Shown here: piece by piece, positions 1 through 6,400 of the stretch
How positions within the stretch are numbered: the first letter of the stretch is position 1
How the letters are laid out: every line of letters begins with the position of its first letter
NCBI RefSeq assembly: GCF_900764565.1
Contig: NZ_CAAFOM010000166.1
Coordinates: 1 to 8,868 of the forward strand
Source of the DNA: an uncultured Catenibacterium sp.
GTDB lineage: Bacteria > Bacillota_I > Bacilli_A > Erysipelotrichales > Coprobacillaceae
Length of the DNA stretch: 8,868 nucleotides
Direction: 5' to 3'
The notes under the pieces: generated by a model
The model's input: the letters and a program-made list of their open reading frames with translations, nothing else
What the model was told of the DNA's origin: nothing
The model's database searches: none
Made by a program: the position numbers and the translations under genes

Positions 1-160
1 AAGATAGAAATTTACCGTTAATGTGGTCGTTGGACTGCTTGGTAATAGAAGTTCTTACTTAAATAGATTTATACTTGTATTCCAAAGTCTGAAAATGATG
101 TACGATTACAAGCTAAACTTGACAGTAAGAACCCCACGGGCTTGCCCGTGGGAGTAGTCA
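1..160 (+). mobile_element. Right end of an IS200/IS605-family element (partial)
   Basis: This stretch has no long open frame. It ends in a perfect inverted-repeat hairpin (133-152) followed by AGTAGTCA, after which coding similarity to an NCS2 permease begins abruptly. A subterminal hairpin followed a few bases later by a TCA-type cleavage site is the known layout of IS200/IS605 right ends, which transpose as single strands and make no target duplication. The left end, and any tnpA or tnpB, lie outside the window. A short frame at 3-62 (19 residues, DRNLPLMWSLDCLVIEVLT, then TAA) could be the tail of a tnpB, but I cannot confirm this by eye. The exact boundary at base 160 is inferred from where the permease frame resumes. 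Confidence 0.6.
133..152 (+). repeat. Perfect GC-rich inverted repeat (IS right-end hairpin)
   Basis: CCCACGGGC pairs with GCCCGTGGG across a TT centre: nine perfect base pairs, or about eight with a four-base loop. It is far more GC-rich than its surroundings and has no T-run after it, so it is not an intrinsic terminator. In IS200/IS605 elements such a hairpin is what the HUH transposase recognises in single-stranded DNA, and in tnpB-carrying elements it also forms the 3' end of the guide-RNA scaffold. Confidence 0.75.
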
Positions 161-402
161 GCGTTGGTATCTTAATGGCTTCACAGTTAAAGGATATCAA
201 ATGGGATAACTTGATCTTTGCGGCAAGTGGTTTCATTACTATCATCTTCATGATTCTTGGATATTCAATTAGTAATGGTATCGCATTAGGATTCATCGTT
301 TATGTAATCAGCATGATTGCGACAGGCCAGGCTAAAGAAATCAATAAGATGGTTTGGGTACTATTCTTACTATTTATCGCATATTTCGCATTCTTGATTT
401 AA
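161..402 (+). pseudogene. NCS2-family purine permease, C-terminal fragment broken by IS insertion
   Basis: The last ~80 codons of an AzgA/PbuG/PbuO-type nucleobase permease, an inner-membrane importer of hypoxanthine, guanine or adenine. The visible part starts inside the conserved VGILMASQLKDI segment. It runs through a hydrophobic stretch (FITIIFMILGYSISNGIALG; the SISNGIALGF motif is typical of this subfamily), a second hydrophobic stretch, and a final WVLFLLFIAYFAFLI before the TAA. Full-length family members are about 430-480 aa with 12-14 membrane segments, so roughly 80% is missing. Upstream in the same frame are IS sequence and stop codons. A TTG at 142 or ATG at 175 could open the frame, but no ribosome site precedes either, and the product would lack the substrate core. 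Which purine it carried cannot be told from this piece. Confidence 0.8.
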
Positions 403-403
403 G

Positions 404-430
404 CCAGTTTATCACAAACTGGTTTTTTTT
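404..430 (+). terminator. Intrinsic terminator after the permease
   Basis: CCAGTTT (404-410), loop ATCAC, AAACTGG (416-422), then eight T. The hairpin begins two bases after the start of the stop codon's last AA, so it belongs to the permease transcript and insulates the next gene. Confidence 0.9.
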
Positions 431-435
431 GTTCA

Positions 436-463
436 TATAATGTTTTTATAATGTGTGTATAAT
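436..463 (+). promoter_or_regulatory. Promoter region with three phased TATAAT boxes
   Basis: Perfect TATAAT hexamers lie at 436-441, 447-452 and 458-463, exactly 11 bp apart, as part of a direct repeat TATAATGTTTT / TATAATGTGTG / TATAATAGTAC. No good TTGACA-like -35 sits 16-18 bp upstream of any of them; the DNA there is mostly the terminator T-run. Starts would give leaders of roughly 38, 27 or 16 bases. At least one box probably drives the gene at 486. Confidence 0.65.
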
Positions 464-470
464 AGTACTC

Positions 471-477
471 AAAGGAG
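471..477 (+). promoter_or_regulatory. Ribosome binding site for the barrel protein
   Basis: AAAGGAG ends eight bases before the ATG at 486. It fixes that ATG as the start and rules out the in-frame GTG at 453, which lies within the promoter boxes. Confidence 0.85.
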
Positions 478-485
478 TGAGATAT

Positions 486-1175
486 ATGAATGATGTAATG
501 AAAACCCCTAAAATGACACCAAGAATCCAGTCTACATTAAAACATACTGTAGAAGTACCAGAAGTGATGTACAAAGCCAGTGGTATTAATGTGAATGGAA
601 GACGTATAAAAAGCTTATTATTTAGTACGGATGTCGCACTTATTGCGAATAATAATGCGGATGCAATCCTTTCTGTTTATCCTTTTACACCTACAATCCA
701 GATCACCAATGCGATTATTGGTGTAGCTAGACAGCCTGTATTTGTTGGCGTAGGAGGAGGTACGACCAATGGTGCAAGAGTATTCAAGATTGCCTTGGAT
801 GCAGAATTACATGGTGCAGCCGCTGTTGTACTCAATGCGCCTGTCCATACAGAAATGATTAGAGAATTATCACGCCTCGTAGATATTCCTATTGTCCTCA
901 CTGTTGTATCACTTGATGAAGATCTAGAAGAACGTATGTTGCATAGTGGTGCGAGAGTCATCAATGTATCTGGTGGAAAGAATACAGTAGAAATCGTTAA
1001 GGCACTAAGGGCCATTGATAAGGATTTCCCAATCATTGCGACAGGTGGTCCAACTGAAGAAACAATTAAAGAAGTCATTGAAGCAGGTGCGAACGCAGTC
1101 ACATTTACACCTCCTACAAGTGCTGAAATATTTAAAGGTATGATGGAAAACTACCGTGAACAGATGAAGAAGTAG
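486..1175 (+). CDS. Uncharacterised (beta/alpha) barrel, phosphate-binding type, 229 aa
   Basis: A soluble protein of 229 aa with no signal peptide or membrane segment. Alternating short hydrophobic strands and helices suggest a TIM-like barrel of the ribulose-phosphate-binding superfamily (the fold of NanE, ThiE and related enzymes). Visible landmarks are GVGGGTTNG (88-96), a strand ending VVLNAPVHTEM (114-124), INVSGGKNT (159-167), and IIATGGPTEETI (183-194) followed by AGANAVTFTPPTSAEIF (200-216). The last pair resembles the C-terminal phosphate-gripping loops of such barrels. I do not recognise a named enzyme, and no standard catalytic signature stands out, so the substrate is unknown; NanE-like epimerase activity is only a structural analogy. 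The gene stands alone between two terminators with its own promoter. It starts at the ATG eight bases after AAAGGAG. Confidence 0.85.
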   Translation: MNDVMKTPKMTPRIQSTLKHTVEVPEVMYKASGINVNGRRIKSLLFSTDVALIANNNADAILSVYPFTPTIQITNAIIGVARQPVFVGVGGGTTNGARVFKIALDAELHGAAAVVLNAPVHTEMIRELSRLVDIPIVLTVVSLDEDLEERMLHSGARVINVSGGKNTVEIVKALRAIDKDFPIIATGGPTEETIKEVIEAGANAVTFTPPTSAEIFKGMMENYREQMKK

Positions 1176-1193
1176 AAATACTTCTTCTTTTTT
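1166..1193 (+). terminator. Intrinsic terminator overlapping the barrel gene's stop codon
   Basis: GAAGAAGTA (1166-1174) pairs perfectly with TACTTCTTC (1179-1187) around a GAAA tetraloop, then six T. The stem's left arm contains the last two Lys codons and most of the TAG stop. Confidence 0.92.
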
Positions 1194-1214
1194 ATACAAA
1201 GATAAGGCTTTTGT

Positions 1215-1245
1215 TTAACATCTTTATGAGGATTTATGTTATCAT
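1215..1245 (+). promoter_or_regulatory. Probable promoter of the thyA-folA-plsC operon
   Basis: TGT precedes TATCAT (1240-1245), forming an extended -10. A TTAACA (1215-1220) is a plausible -35, though its 19-base spacing is slightly long. Transcription would start near 1252, giving a leader of about 24 bases, too short for a riboswitch. Confidence 0.6.
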
Positions 1246-1261
1246 GGGGTCAAATGCATAA

Positions 1262-1267
1262 AGGAGG
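1262..1267 (+). promoter_or_regulatory. Strong ribosome binding site for thyA, decides a TTG start
   Basis: AGGAGG, within AAGGAGGAA, ends eight bases before TTG at 1276. The ATGs at 1244 and 1254 are in other frames, so TTG is the only start that fits both the ribosome site and the family N-terminus (MKQYLDMCRYIL). Confidence 0.88.
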
Positions 1268-1275
1268 AATAGAAT

Positions 1276-2154
1276 TTGAAACAATATCTAGATATGTGTC
1301 GATATATCCTAGAACATGGTGAAGACCGTCCTGATCGTACAGGGACTGGTACACGTTCTGTATTTGGATATCAGACACGCTATGATTTACGTGAAGGATT
1401 TCCTCTTCTTACTACTAAGAAGATGTATTTACGTCCTATTGCGGAAGAACTATTATGGTTTATCAAAGGTGATACAAATATCAAATATCTTGTAGACCGT
1501 AATGTAAAAATATGGAATGAATGGCCTTATGAAGACTTTAAGAAGAGTGAAGACTTCAATGGTGAAACATTAGAAGAATTTGTAGAAAAGATCAAGAATG
1601 ATGATGACTTTGCGAAGAAACATGGTGACTTAGGTCCTGTCTATGGGGCACAATGGCGTAACTTCAATAATGAAGGCACTGACCAGTTAGTCAAGCTGAT
1701 TGATTCTTTAAAGAATAATCCATTTTCTAGAAGACATATTATTTCTGCATGGAACCCTAGCCAGGTTGATGAGATGGCTTTACCACCATGTCATACTTTA
1801 ATGCAGTTCTATGTATCAAGTGATAAGAAATACTTGAGCTGTCAGTTATATCAGAGAAGTGCAGATACATTCTTAGGTGTTCCATTTAATATTGCATCTT
1901 ATGCCTTACTTACATGTATGCTTGCACAGGTATGTGGTTATGAACCAAAAGAATTTATTCATACAATCGGTGATGCTCATATTTATAAGGATCACTTTGA
2001 TGTTGTGAAGACACAGATTGAAAGAGAACCACTTCCTCTACCTCATCTTGTATTAAATAAAGACATTGATAATCTATTTGATTTCAAGATTGAAGATATT
2101 AAGTTAGAAGGTTATCAGTCTCATGGTCCATTGAAAGGTAAGGTCAGTGTATGA
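1276..2154 (+). CDS. thyA: Thymidylate synthase ThyA
   Basis: Cytoplasmic enzyme converting dUMP plus methylene-tetrahydrofolate to dTMP and dihydrofolate, the only de novo source of thymidylate where it occurs. The 292 aa are full length. Visible motifs: phosphate-binding Arg in RTGTGTRS (21-28), the RRH arginine pair (152-154), nucleophile Cys172 in LPPCHTLMQFYV, the phosphate-binding Arg of LYQRSAD (191-197), FLGVPFNIASYA (199-210) and HIYKDHFD (235-242). Residues about 82-118 (WPYEDFKKS...KKHGDLG) form an insertion absent from the 264-aa E. coli enzyme and partly like that of the 316-aa Lactobacillus casei enzyme. Translation starts at TTG after a strong AGGAGG. The stop overlaps the folA start as ATGA, so dihydrofolate production and its recycling are translationally linked. 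Confidence 0.98.
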   Translation: MKQYLDMCRYILEHGEDRPDRTGTGTRSVFGYQTRYDLREGFPLLTTKKMYLRPIAEELLWFIKGDTNIKYLVDRNVKIWNEWPYEDFKKSEDFNGETLEEFVEKIKNDDDFAKKHGDLGPVYGAQWRNFNNEGTDQLVKLIDSLKNNPFSRRHIISAWNPSQVDEMALPPCHTLMQFYVSSDKKYLSCQLYQRSADTFLGVPFNIASYALLTCMLAQVCGYEPKEFIHTIGDAHIYKDHFDVVKTQIEREPLPLPHLVLNKDIDNLFDFKIEDIKLEGYQSHGPLKGKVSV

Positions 2155-2615
2155 TCACTATTATTGTTGCAGCTGATAAGAATAATCTCATTGGTAAAAA
2201 GGGTACAGACAATGGGATGCCATGGCATAACAGTGAAGACTTCAAACACTTTAGAAGTACAACACTCAATCATACATTATTAATGGGGAAAACAACTTAC
2301 CAGGCTATTGGTAAACCTTTACCTAAACGTCATACAATCGTCCTCTCTCATCACTTTGAAGATGAAAGAGTAGAAGTCGTGGATGATTTAGTAGGTACAA
2401 TTCAAGACTTTAAAGAACGTGGCGAAGATCTCTTTATTTCAGGTGGTGCATCTGTGTATAAACAGGCACTTCCTTATTGTGATCAGATTCTTTTATCACG
2501 TATTCCTGGAGATTATACAGGAGAAACATATTTCCCTGACTTTTCTGAATATAACTACCGTCTCGTAGAAGAAAAGCCATTTGAGACATTTACACTAGAA
2601 ATCTATCAAAAATGA
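2151..2615 (+). CDS. folA: Dihydrofolate reductase
   Basis: Reduces dihydrofolate to tetrahydrofolate with NADPH in the cytoplasm, recycling the ThyA product; target of trimethoprim-type antifolates. The 154 aa are near family length. Visible: N-terminal strand MITIIVAAD, active-site loop with NGMPW (21-25), proton-relay acid Asp30 (E. coli Asp27), LLMGKTTYQAIGKPLPKR (43-60) with the cofactor and folate loop, GGASVY (98-103) for NADPH, and YTGETYFPDF (122-131). Two oddities: the loop before NGMPW is about three residues longer than in E. coli (IGKKGTDNGMPW), and the usual Leu-Pro or Ile-Pro after PW-His/Asn is Asn-Ser (PWHNSED). Start ATG overlaps the thyA stop; its last bases overlap the plsC start. 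No strong ribosome site of its own is seen, consistent with coupled translation. Confidence 0.97.
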   Translation: MITIIVAADKNNLIGKKGTDNGMPWHNSEDFKHFRSTTLNHTLLMGKTTYQAIGKPLPKRHTIVLSHHFEDERVEVVDDLVGTIQDFKERGEDLFISGGASVYKQALPYCDQILLSRIPGDYTGETYFPDFSEYNYRLVEEKPFETFTLEIYQK

Positions 2616-3334
2616 AAAGACTTATATTAATTGTGCTTCGTTTTTTCTTTGAATTACCTATACTTATTTTCCAGTTAAAACATATCAAGAAGCATAAGGA
2701 TACGATTCCTTTTGATGAACGTATTGACTGGACAAGAAGACTTTTAAAGAAAGCTACAAAAAGAGCACGTGTGAATCTCACAATCACAGGAACAGAATAT
2801 TTACCTGAAACAGGCGGTTTCTTTGTAGCCCCAAACCATCAGGGTCTCTTTGATATTCTTGCATTATTTGACAGTATTGAACGTCCTTTTAAGATTGTCT
2901 TTAAAAAAGAACTATTAGATGTCATCTTACTTAGAGATGTCGCTGAATTCATGGAATATCCAGCTATTGATCGTACAAACTTAAGAGCCTCTATGAAACT
3001 TATGAGACAGGTCAAAAAGGAAATGTCTGAAGGGATCCCTTATGTTATCTTCCCAGAAGGTACACGTTCTAAAAAAGGAAATGAATTATTAGAATTCAAG
3101 GGTGGTACATTTAAACCAGCTATGGATGCACAGGTTCCAATTATTCCATGTGTTATGTATAACTGCTTTAAAGTATTAGACAGTAACTCTATTAAGAGAG
3201 TTGATTGTGGAATCCACTATTTACCTCCAATCCCTTATGAAGAATATCAGGATATGAGCAGTATAGAAGTGGCTAATCTTGTACAATCAAGAATACAGAC
3301 TAAAATGGATGAACTCATCAAGGAACATGCTTAG
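2612..3334 (+). CDS. plsC: 1-acyl-sn-glycerol-3-phosphate acyltransferase (PlsC family)
   Basis: Membrane-associated acyltransferase that adds the second acyl chain to lysophosphatidic acid, giving phosphatidic acid for phospholipid synthesis. The 240 aa match the family. A hydrophobic N-terminus (about 3-22, LILIVLRFFFELPILIF) probably anchors it. Catalytic HX4D box is NHQGLFD (His76, Asp81); the substrate-binding block PEGTRS is at 148-153, followed by FKGGTFKPA (162-170) and VPIIP (175-179). A further conserved block, YPAIDR, is at 116-121. It starts within the folA stop (ATGA) and ends in a terminator, so it is the last gene of the thymidylate operon despite its unrelated pathway. Related acyltransferases share these motifs, so acyl donor and exact acceptor are inferred. 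Confidence 0.92.
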   Translation: MKRLILIVLRFFFELPILIFQLKHIKKHKDTIPFDERIDWTRRLLKKATKRARVNLTITGTEYLPETGGFFVAPNHQGLFDILALFDSIERPFKIVFKKELLDVILLRDVAEFMEYPAIDRTNLRASMKLMRQVKKEMSEGIPYVIFPEGTRSKKGNELLEFKGGTFKPAMDAQVPIIPCVMYNCFKVLDSNSIKRVDCGIHYLPPIPYEEYQDMSSIEVANLVQSRIQTKMDELIKEHA

Positions 3335-3348
3335 GCATGTTCTTTTTT
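3323..3348 (+). terminator. Intrinsic terminator of the thyA operon
   Basis: GAACATGC (3323-3330), loop TTAG, GCATGTTC (3335-3342), then six T. The left arm lies in the last plsC codons and the loop holds most of the TAG stop. Confidence 0.93.
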
Positions 3349-3376
3349 CATCTAACTATAAATAAAAGGGATAATT

Positions 3377-3385
3377 TGGTATAAT
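3377..3385 (+). promoter_or_regulatory. Extended -10 promoter of dnaE-polA
   Basis: TGG followed by a perfect TATAAT (3380-3385). No clear -35 is visible 17 bp upstream (the DNA there is TATAAA), as is usual for extended -10 promoters. The expected start near 3392 leaves a leader of about 19 bases, just enough to hold the ribosome site. Confidence 0.65.
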
Positions 3386-3396
3386 GAGGAACAAGG

Positions 3397-3402
3397 AAGG
3401 AG
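3397..3402 (+). promoter_or_regulatory. Ribosome binding site for dnaE
   Basis: AAGGAG, in a purine-rich run from 3393 to 3406, ends eight bases before ATG 3411. The in-frame ATG at 3384 lies inside the -10 box and has no ribosome site, so it is not the start. Confidence 0.85.
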
Positions 3403-3410
3403 AGGATACT

Positions 3411-6400
3411 ATGTTTGGACACTTACAAATTAAAAGTGCTTATAGTTTTCAAGAGAGTACTCTATTAATTCATGCGCTTGTAGACAACGCAAAATCAAAA
3501 CATATCCAGGCTCTTGCCTTAACAGACGATAATAACATGTATGGGGCCTATGAATTCTATGAAGCCTGCACAAAGGCTTCTATTAAGCCGATACTTGGTG
3601 TCAATGCCTCTATTATGTTTAATGATGATCCTATTCATCTTGCTCTTTATGCACGTGATGATGTAGGTTATAAGGATTTAGTACGTATTGTGAGTGATAT
3701 TAATCTTAATGAGAATAAAGCCATCACATTGAAGGCTTTATCTAACTATCGTGATCATCTTTATGTTGTGTCTCATGAATATGAAGATCGACTCATTGAA
3801 AAAGAAGCCACAAGTAAAGAAGACTTACTCACTCATGCTCAAATAGAACGTCCAGTACTTGCCTTTATGAAAATCATGAAGAAGCTCTTTGGTGCCTCTT
3901 ATCGTGTCATGATTGTAGAAGATGGTCTCAAGGGCCATACACTTCGTAATCAGACACTCATTAAATATGCCCAGTTCTTAGATATTCCTTGTATCTGGGG
4001 GAATGATGTACGTTACTTACATCCTCACGATGCCTTTACACTTGATCTCTTACAGGCTTCTAAAAAGGGAGACGTACTTACTAAAGATCATGAACCACTT
4101 ACTAGTGAACGTTATCTAAAAACAGAAAGAGAAATCAGAGAATTATTTAGTCGTTATCCTGATATTATTAAAAATACAGAAGAAATGATTGATAATTGTT
4201 ATGGATCTATACAAAAGACAAAGAACGGTCTTCCTCACTATCAGACACCCAATGGTGATAGTGGCGCCTATTTAAGACATCTATGTATCAAAGGATTGAA
4301 ACAACGCTTTAAAGACCAGAGAATCACAGATGATTATAAAGATCGTTTACTCTATGAATTAAAAACCATTCATACAATGGGTTATGATGATTACTTCTTA
4401 ATTGTATTTGATTATGTACAATATGCGAAAAAACATGGTATACTCGTAGGCCCAGGAAGAGGATCAGCTGCAGGCTCACTTGTTGCCTATTGCTTAGGAA
4501 TCACAAATATTGACCCTTTAAAATATGATCTTCTTTTTGAACGTTTCTTGAATCCAGAAAGAGTATCCATGCCAGATATTGACGTAGACTTCCAGGATGA
4601 TCGTCGTGATGAAGTCATTCAATATGTATGTGACAAATATGGTCATGATCATGTTGCTCAGATTGTCGCTTTCTCTACATATGGTCCACGTGTCGCCATC
4701 AAGGATTTAGGAAAAGTGATGGGTATCCCTTTACCAAGACTTGAAATGATCGCGAAAATGGTACCAACTGCACCTAAACATCGTAAAAGTATCACGGAAG
4801 TCTATTCTACAAGTGCTTCATTCCAGGATATGATTCAAAAAGATCCTGTCTTATCACGCCTTATTGCGCCTATGAGCTTAGTAGAATATCTTCCACGTAA
4901 TATCACAATGCATGCGGCTGGAGTTGTCTTATCTTATGAGCCATTAAGAGATGTTGTACCTTTAGTCATCGGTCCAAGTGATATGATTATGAGCCAGTAT
5001 TCAAAGGACTATATTGAAAAAACAGGCTTACTCAAGATGGACTTTTTAGGACTTAAGAACCTGACTATGATCGATTATATTATGAAGGATATTGAAAGAA
5101 GATTAGGTCAGACATTCTCTATCAATTCTATTCCTCTTAATGATGCACGTACTTATCACCTCATCTCTCGTGGAGATACAACAGGTGTTTTCCAATTAGA
5201 ATCAAGTGGTATGCGTTCATTACTTATGAAGATGAAACCGGACCGTTTTGATGATATCGTCGCTGCAGTGGCCTTGTATCGACCAGGTCCAATGGAAAAT
5301 ATCCCTCTCTATCTAGAAGGGAGAAAGAATAAAAATAATATCACTTACTTAGTCAAGGAACTAGAACCTATTCTAAAATCTACTTATGGCATTATGATCT
5401 ATCAGGAACAGATCATGCAGATTGCCCAGGTCATTGCAGGATTCTCTTTAGGACGTGCAGATATATTAAGAAAAGCTGTCTCTAAAAAGGATGAAAACAT
5501 GATGGCTGGTATGAAGGAAGAATTCCTTCAAGGGGCTATTAAAAAAGGCTTTGATGAAAAGATTGCCTTGAAACTGTATCAGATGATAGAAAAATTTGCG
5601 AACTATGGCTTTAATAAGAGCCACTCTGTCGCTTATGGTTATATGGCTTATCAATTGGCTTATTTAAAAGCCAATTATCCACTCTATTTCTTTGCAGCTA
5701 TTCTTTCCAATGAATCAGGTTCTGCTTCTAGTAAGATGCGTATTATAGAAGAATCTAAACGCTATGGAGTCAAGATTCTTCCACCTTCTATTAACTATTC
5801 TTATTCACGCTTTGTAGTAGAAGAGGGAGGAATACGTTATTCTTTAGTTTCTATTAAGAATGTAGGAGCTGCAGGTTATAAGATGATTCTTAATGAAAGA
5901 GAAAAAGGTCTCTTTAAAGATATGTATGATTTCTTAGCACGTATCCCTTCTCTTTCATCTAAGATGTTAGAAAGTCTCATTGATGCAGGGGCTTTTGATG
6001 AATTTAATAAGAATCGTGCTTATTTACGTAAGAATATTTCACTAATGTTGGAGTATATACAATTAGGGGTGGATGAAAAGCCAATCTTTGAAGAAGTCAG
6101 AGAAAACAAATATGAACGTCTAGAAAGAGAAAGAGACGTACTAGGTCTTTATGTCTCTACACATCCTATTGTCTATGTGAAACAGAAGATCAAGCATCCT
6201 TTAGTCAATCTTGTAGATGTAGAAAACTATATGGATCGTAACATACTCGTTGTATGTTCTATTAGTTCAGTACGTGCCATTGTAGATAAGAAAGGTCGAG
6301 AAATGGCATTTATTGAAGGACAGGATGAAACAGGGCAGGTAGAATTTGTCTGCTTCTCTAATCAGTATGAACGTTTTAAGAATATATTAGAAAGAGGAAA

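Larger units (their letters stand above)
1..176 (+). ncRNA. Possible 3' part of an omega RNA (TnpB guide RNA)
   Basis: In IS200/IS605 elements carrying tnpB, the RNA scaffold spans the 3' end of tnpB to the element's right end, and the host bases just beyond the end act as guide. If this element is of that kind, the scaffold would include the hairpin at 133-152 and AGTAGTCA, and the guide would be about 161-176 (GCGTTGGTATCTTAAT), inside the broken permease gene. Only the hairpin and junction are visible; no tnpB domain is in the window, so the RNA is inferred from family knowledge. The 5' limit is unknown. Confidence 0.3.

Noticed and set aside
133..152. Reading the GC-rich hairpin as an intrinsic terminator
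   Set aside because: No T-run follows it; AGTAGTCA and permease coding sequence do.
69..296. Minus-strand open frame of 75 codons across the IS end and permease fragment
   Set aside because: It lies antisense to recognisable permease coding sequence, crosses the element junction, and shows no ribosome site or family motif.
142..402. Complete small membrane protein starting at TTG 142
   Set aside because: The first residues would be read from the IS hairpin and no ribosome site precedes the TTG; the rest is clearly the C-terminus of a much larger permease.
453..485. Upstream GTG start for the barrel protein
   Set aside because: It lies within the -10 repeat array, has no ribosome site, and would translate the real ribosome site itself; ATG 486 has AAAGGAG at ideal distance.
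677..1199. Minus-strand open frames opposite the barrel gene (677-1102 and 1005-1199)
   Set aside because: Both are antisense to a well-supported gene, their low-complexity Ser/Ala/Thr or Phe/Cys-rich products look like shadow translation, and no start signals are visible.
1194..1261. Riboswitch or attenuator ahead of thyA
   Set aside because: The predicted leader is only about 24 bases and contains no stable hairpin beyond the preceding gene's terminator.
3384..3410. Upstream ATG start for dnaE
   Set aside because: The ATG overlaps the TATAAT box and would lie upstream of the expected transcript start; homologues begin near MFGHLQIKSAYS.
5466..5654. Minus-strand open frame inside dnaE, and similar ones inside folA-plsC and polA (2590-2787, 6514-6711, 7005-7214)
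   Set aside because: All are antisense to conserved coding regions, with no start signals or recognisable domains.
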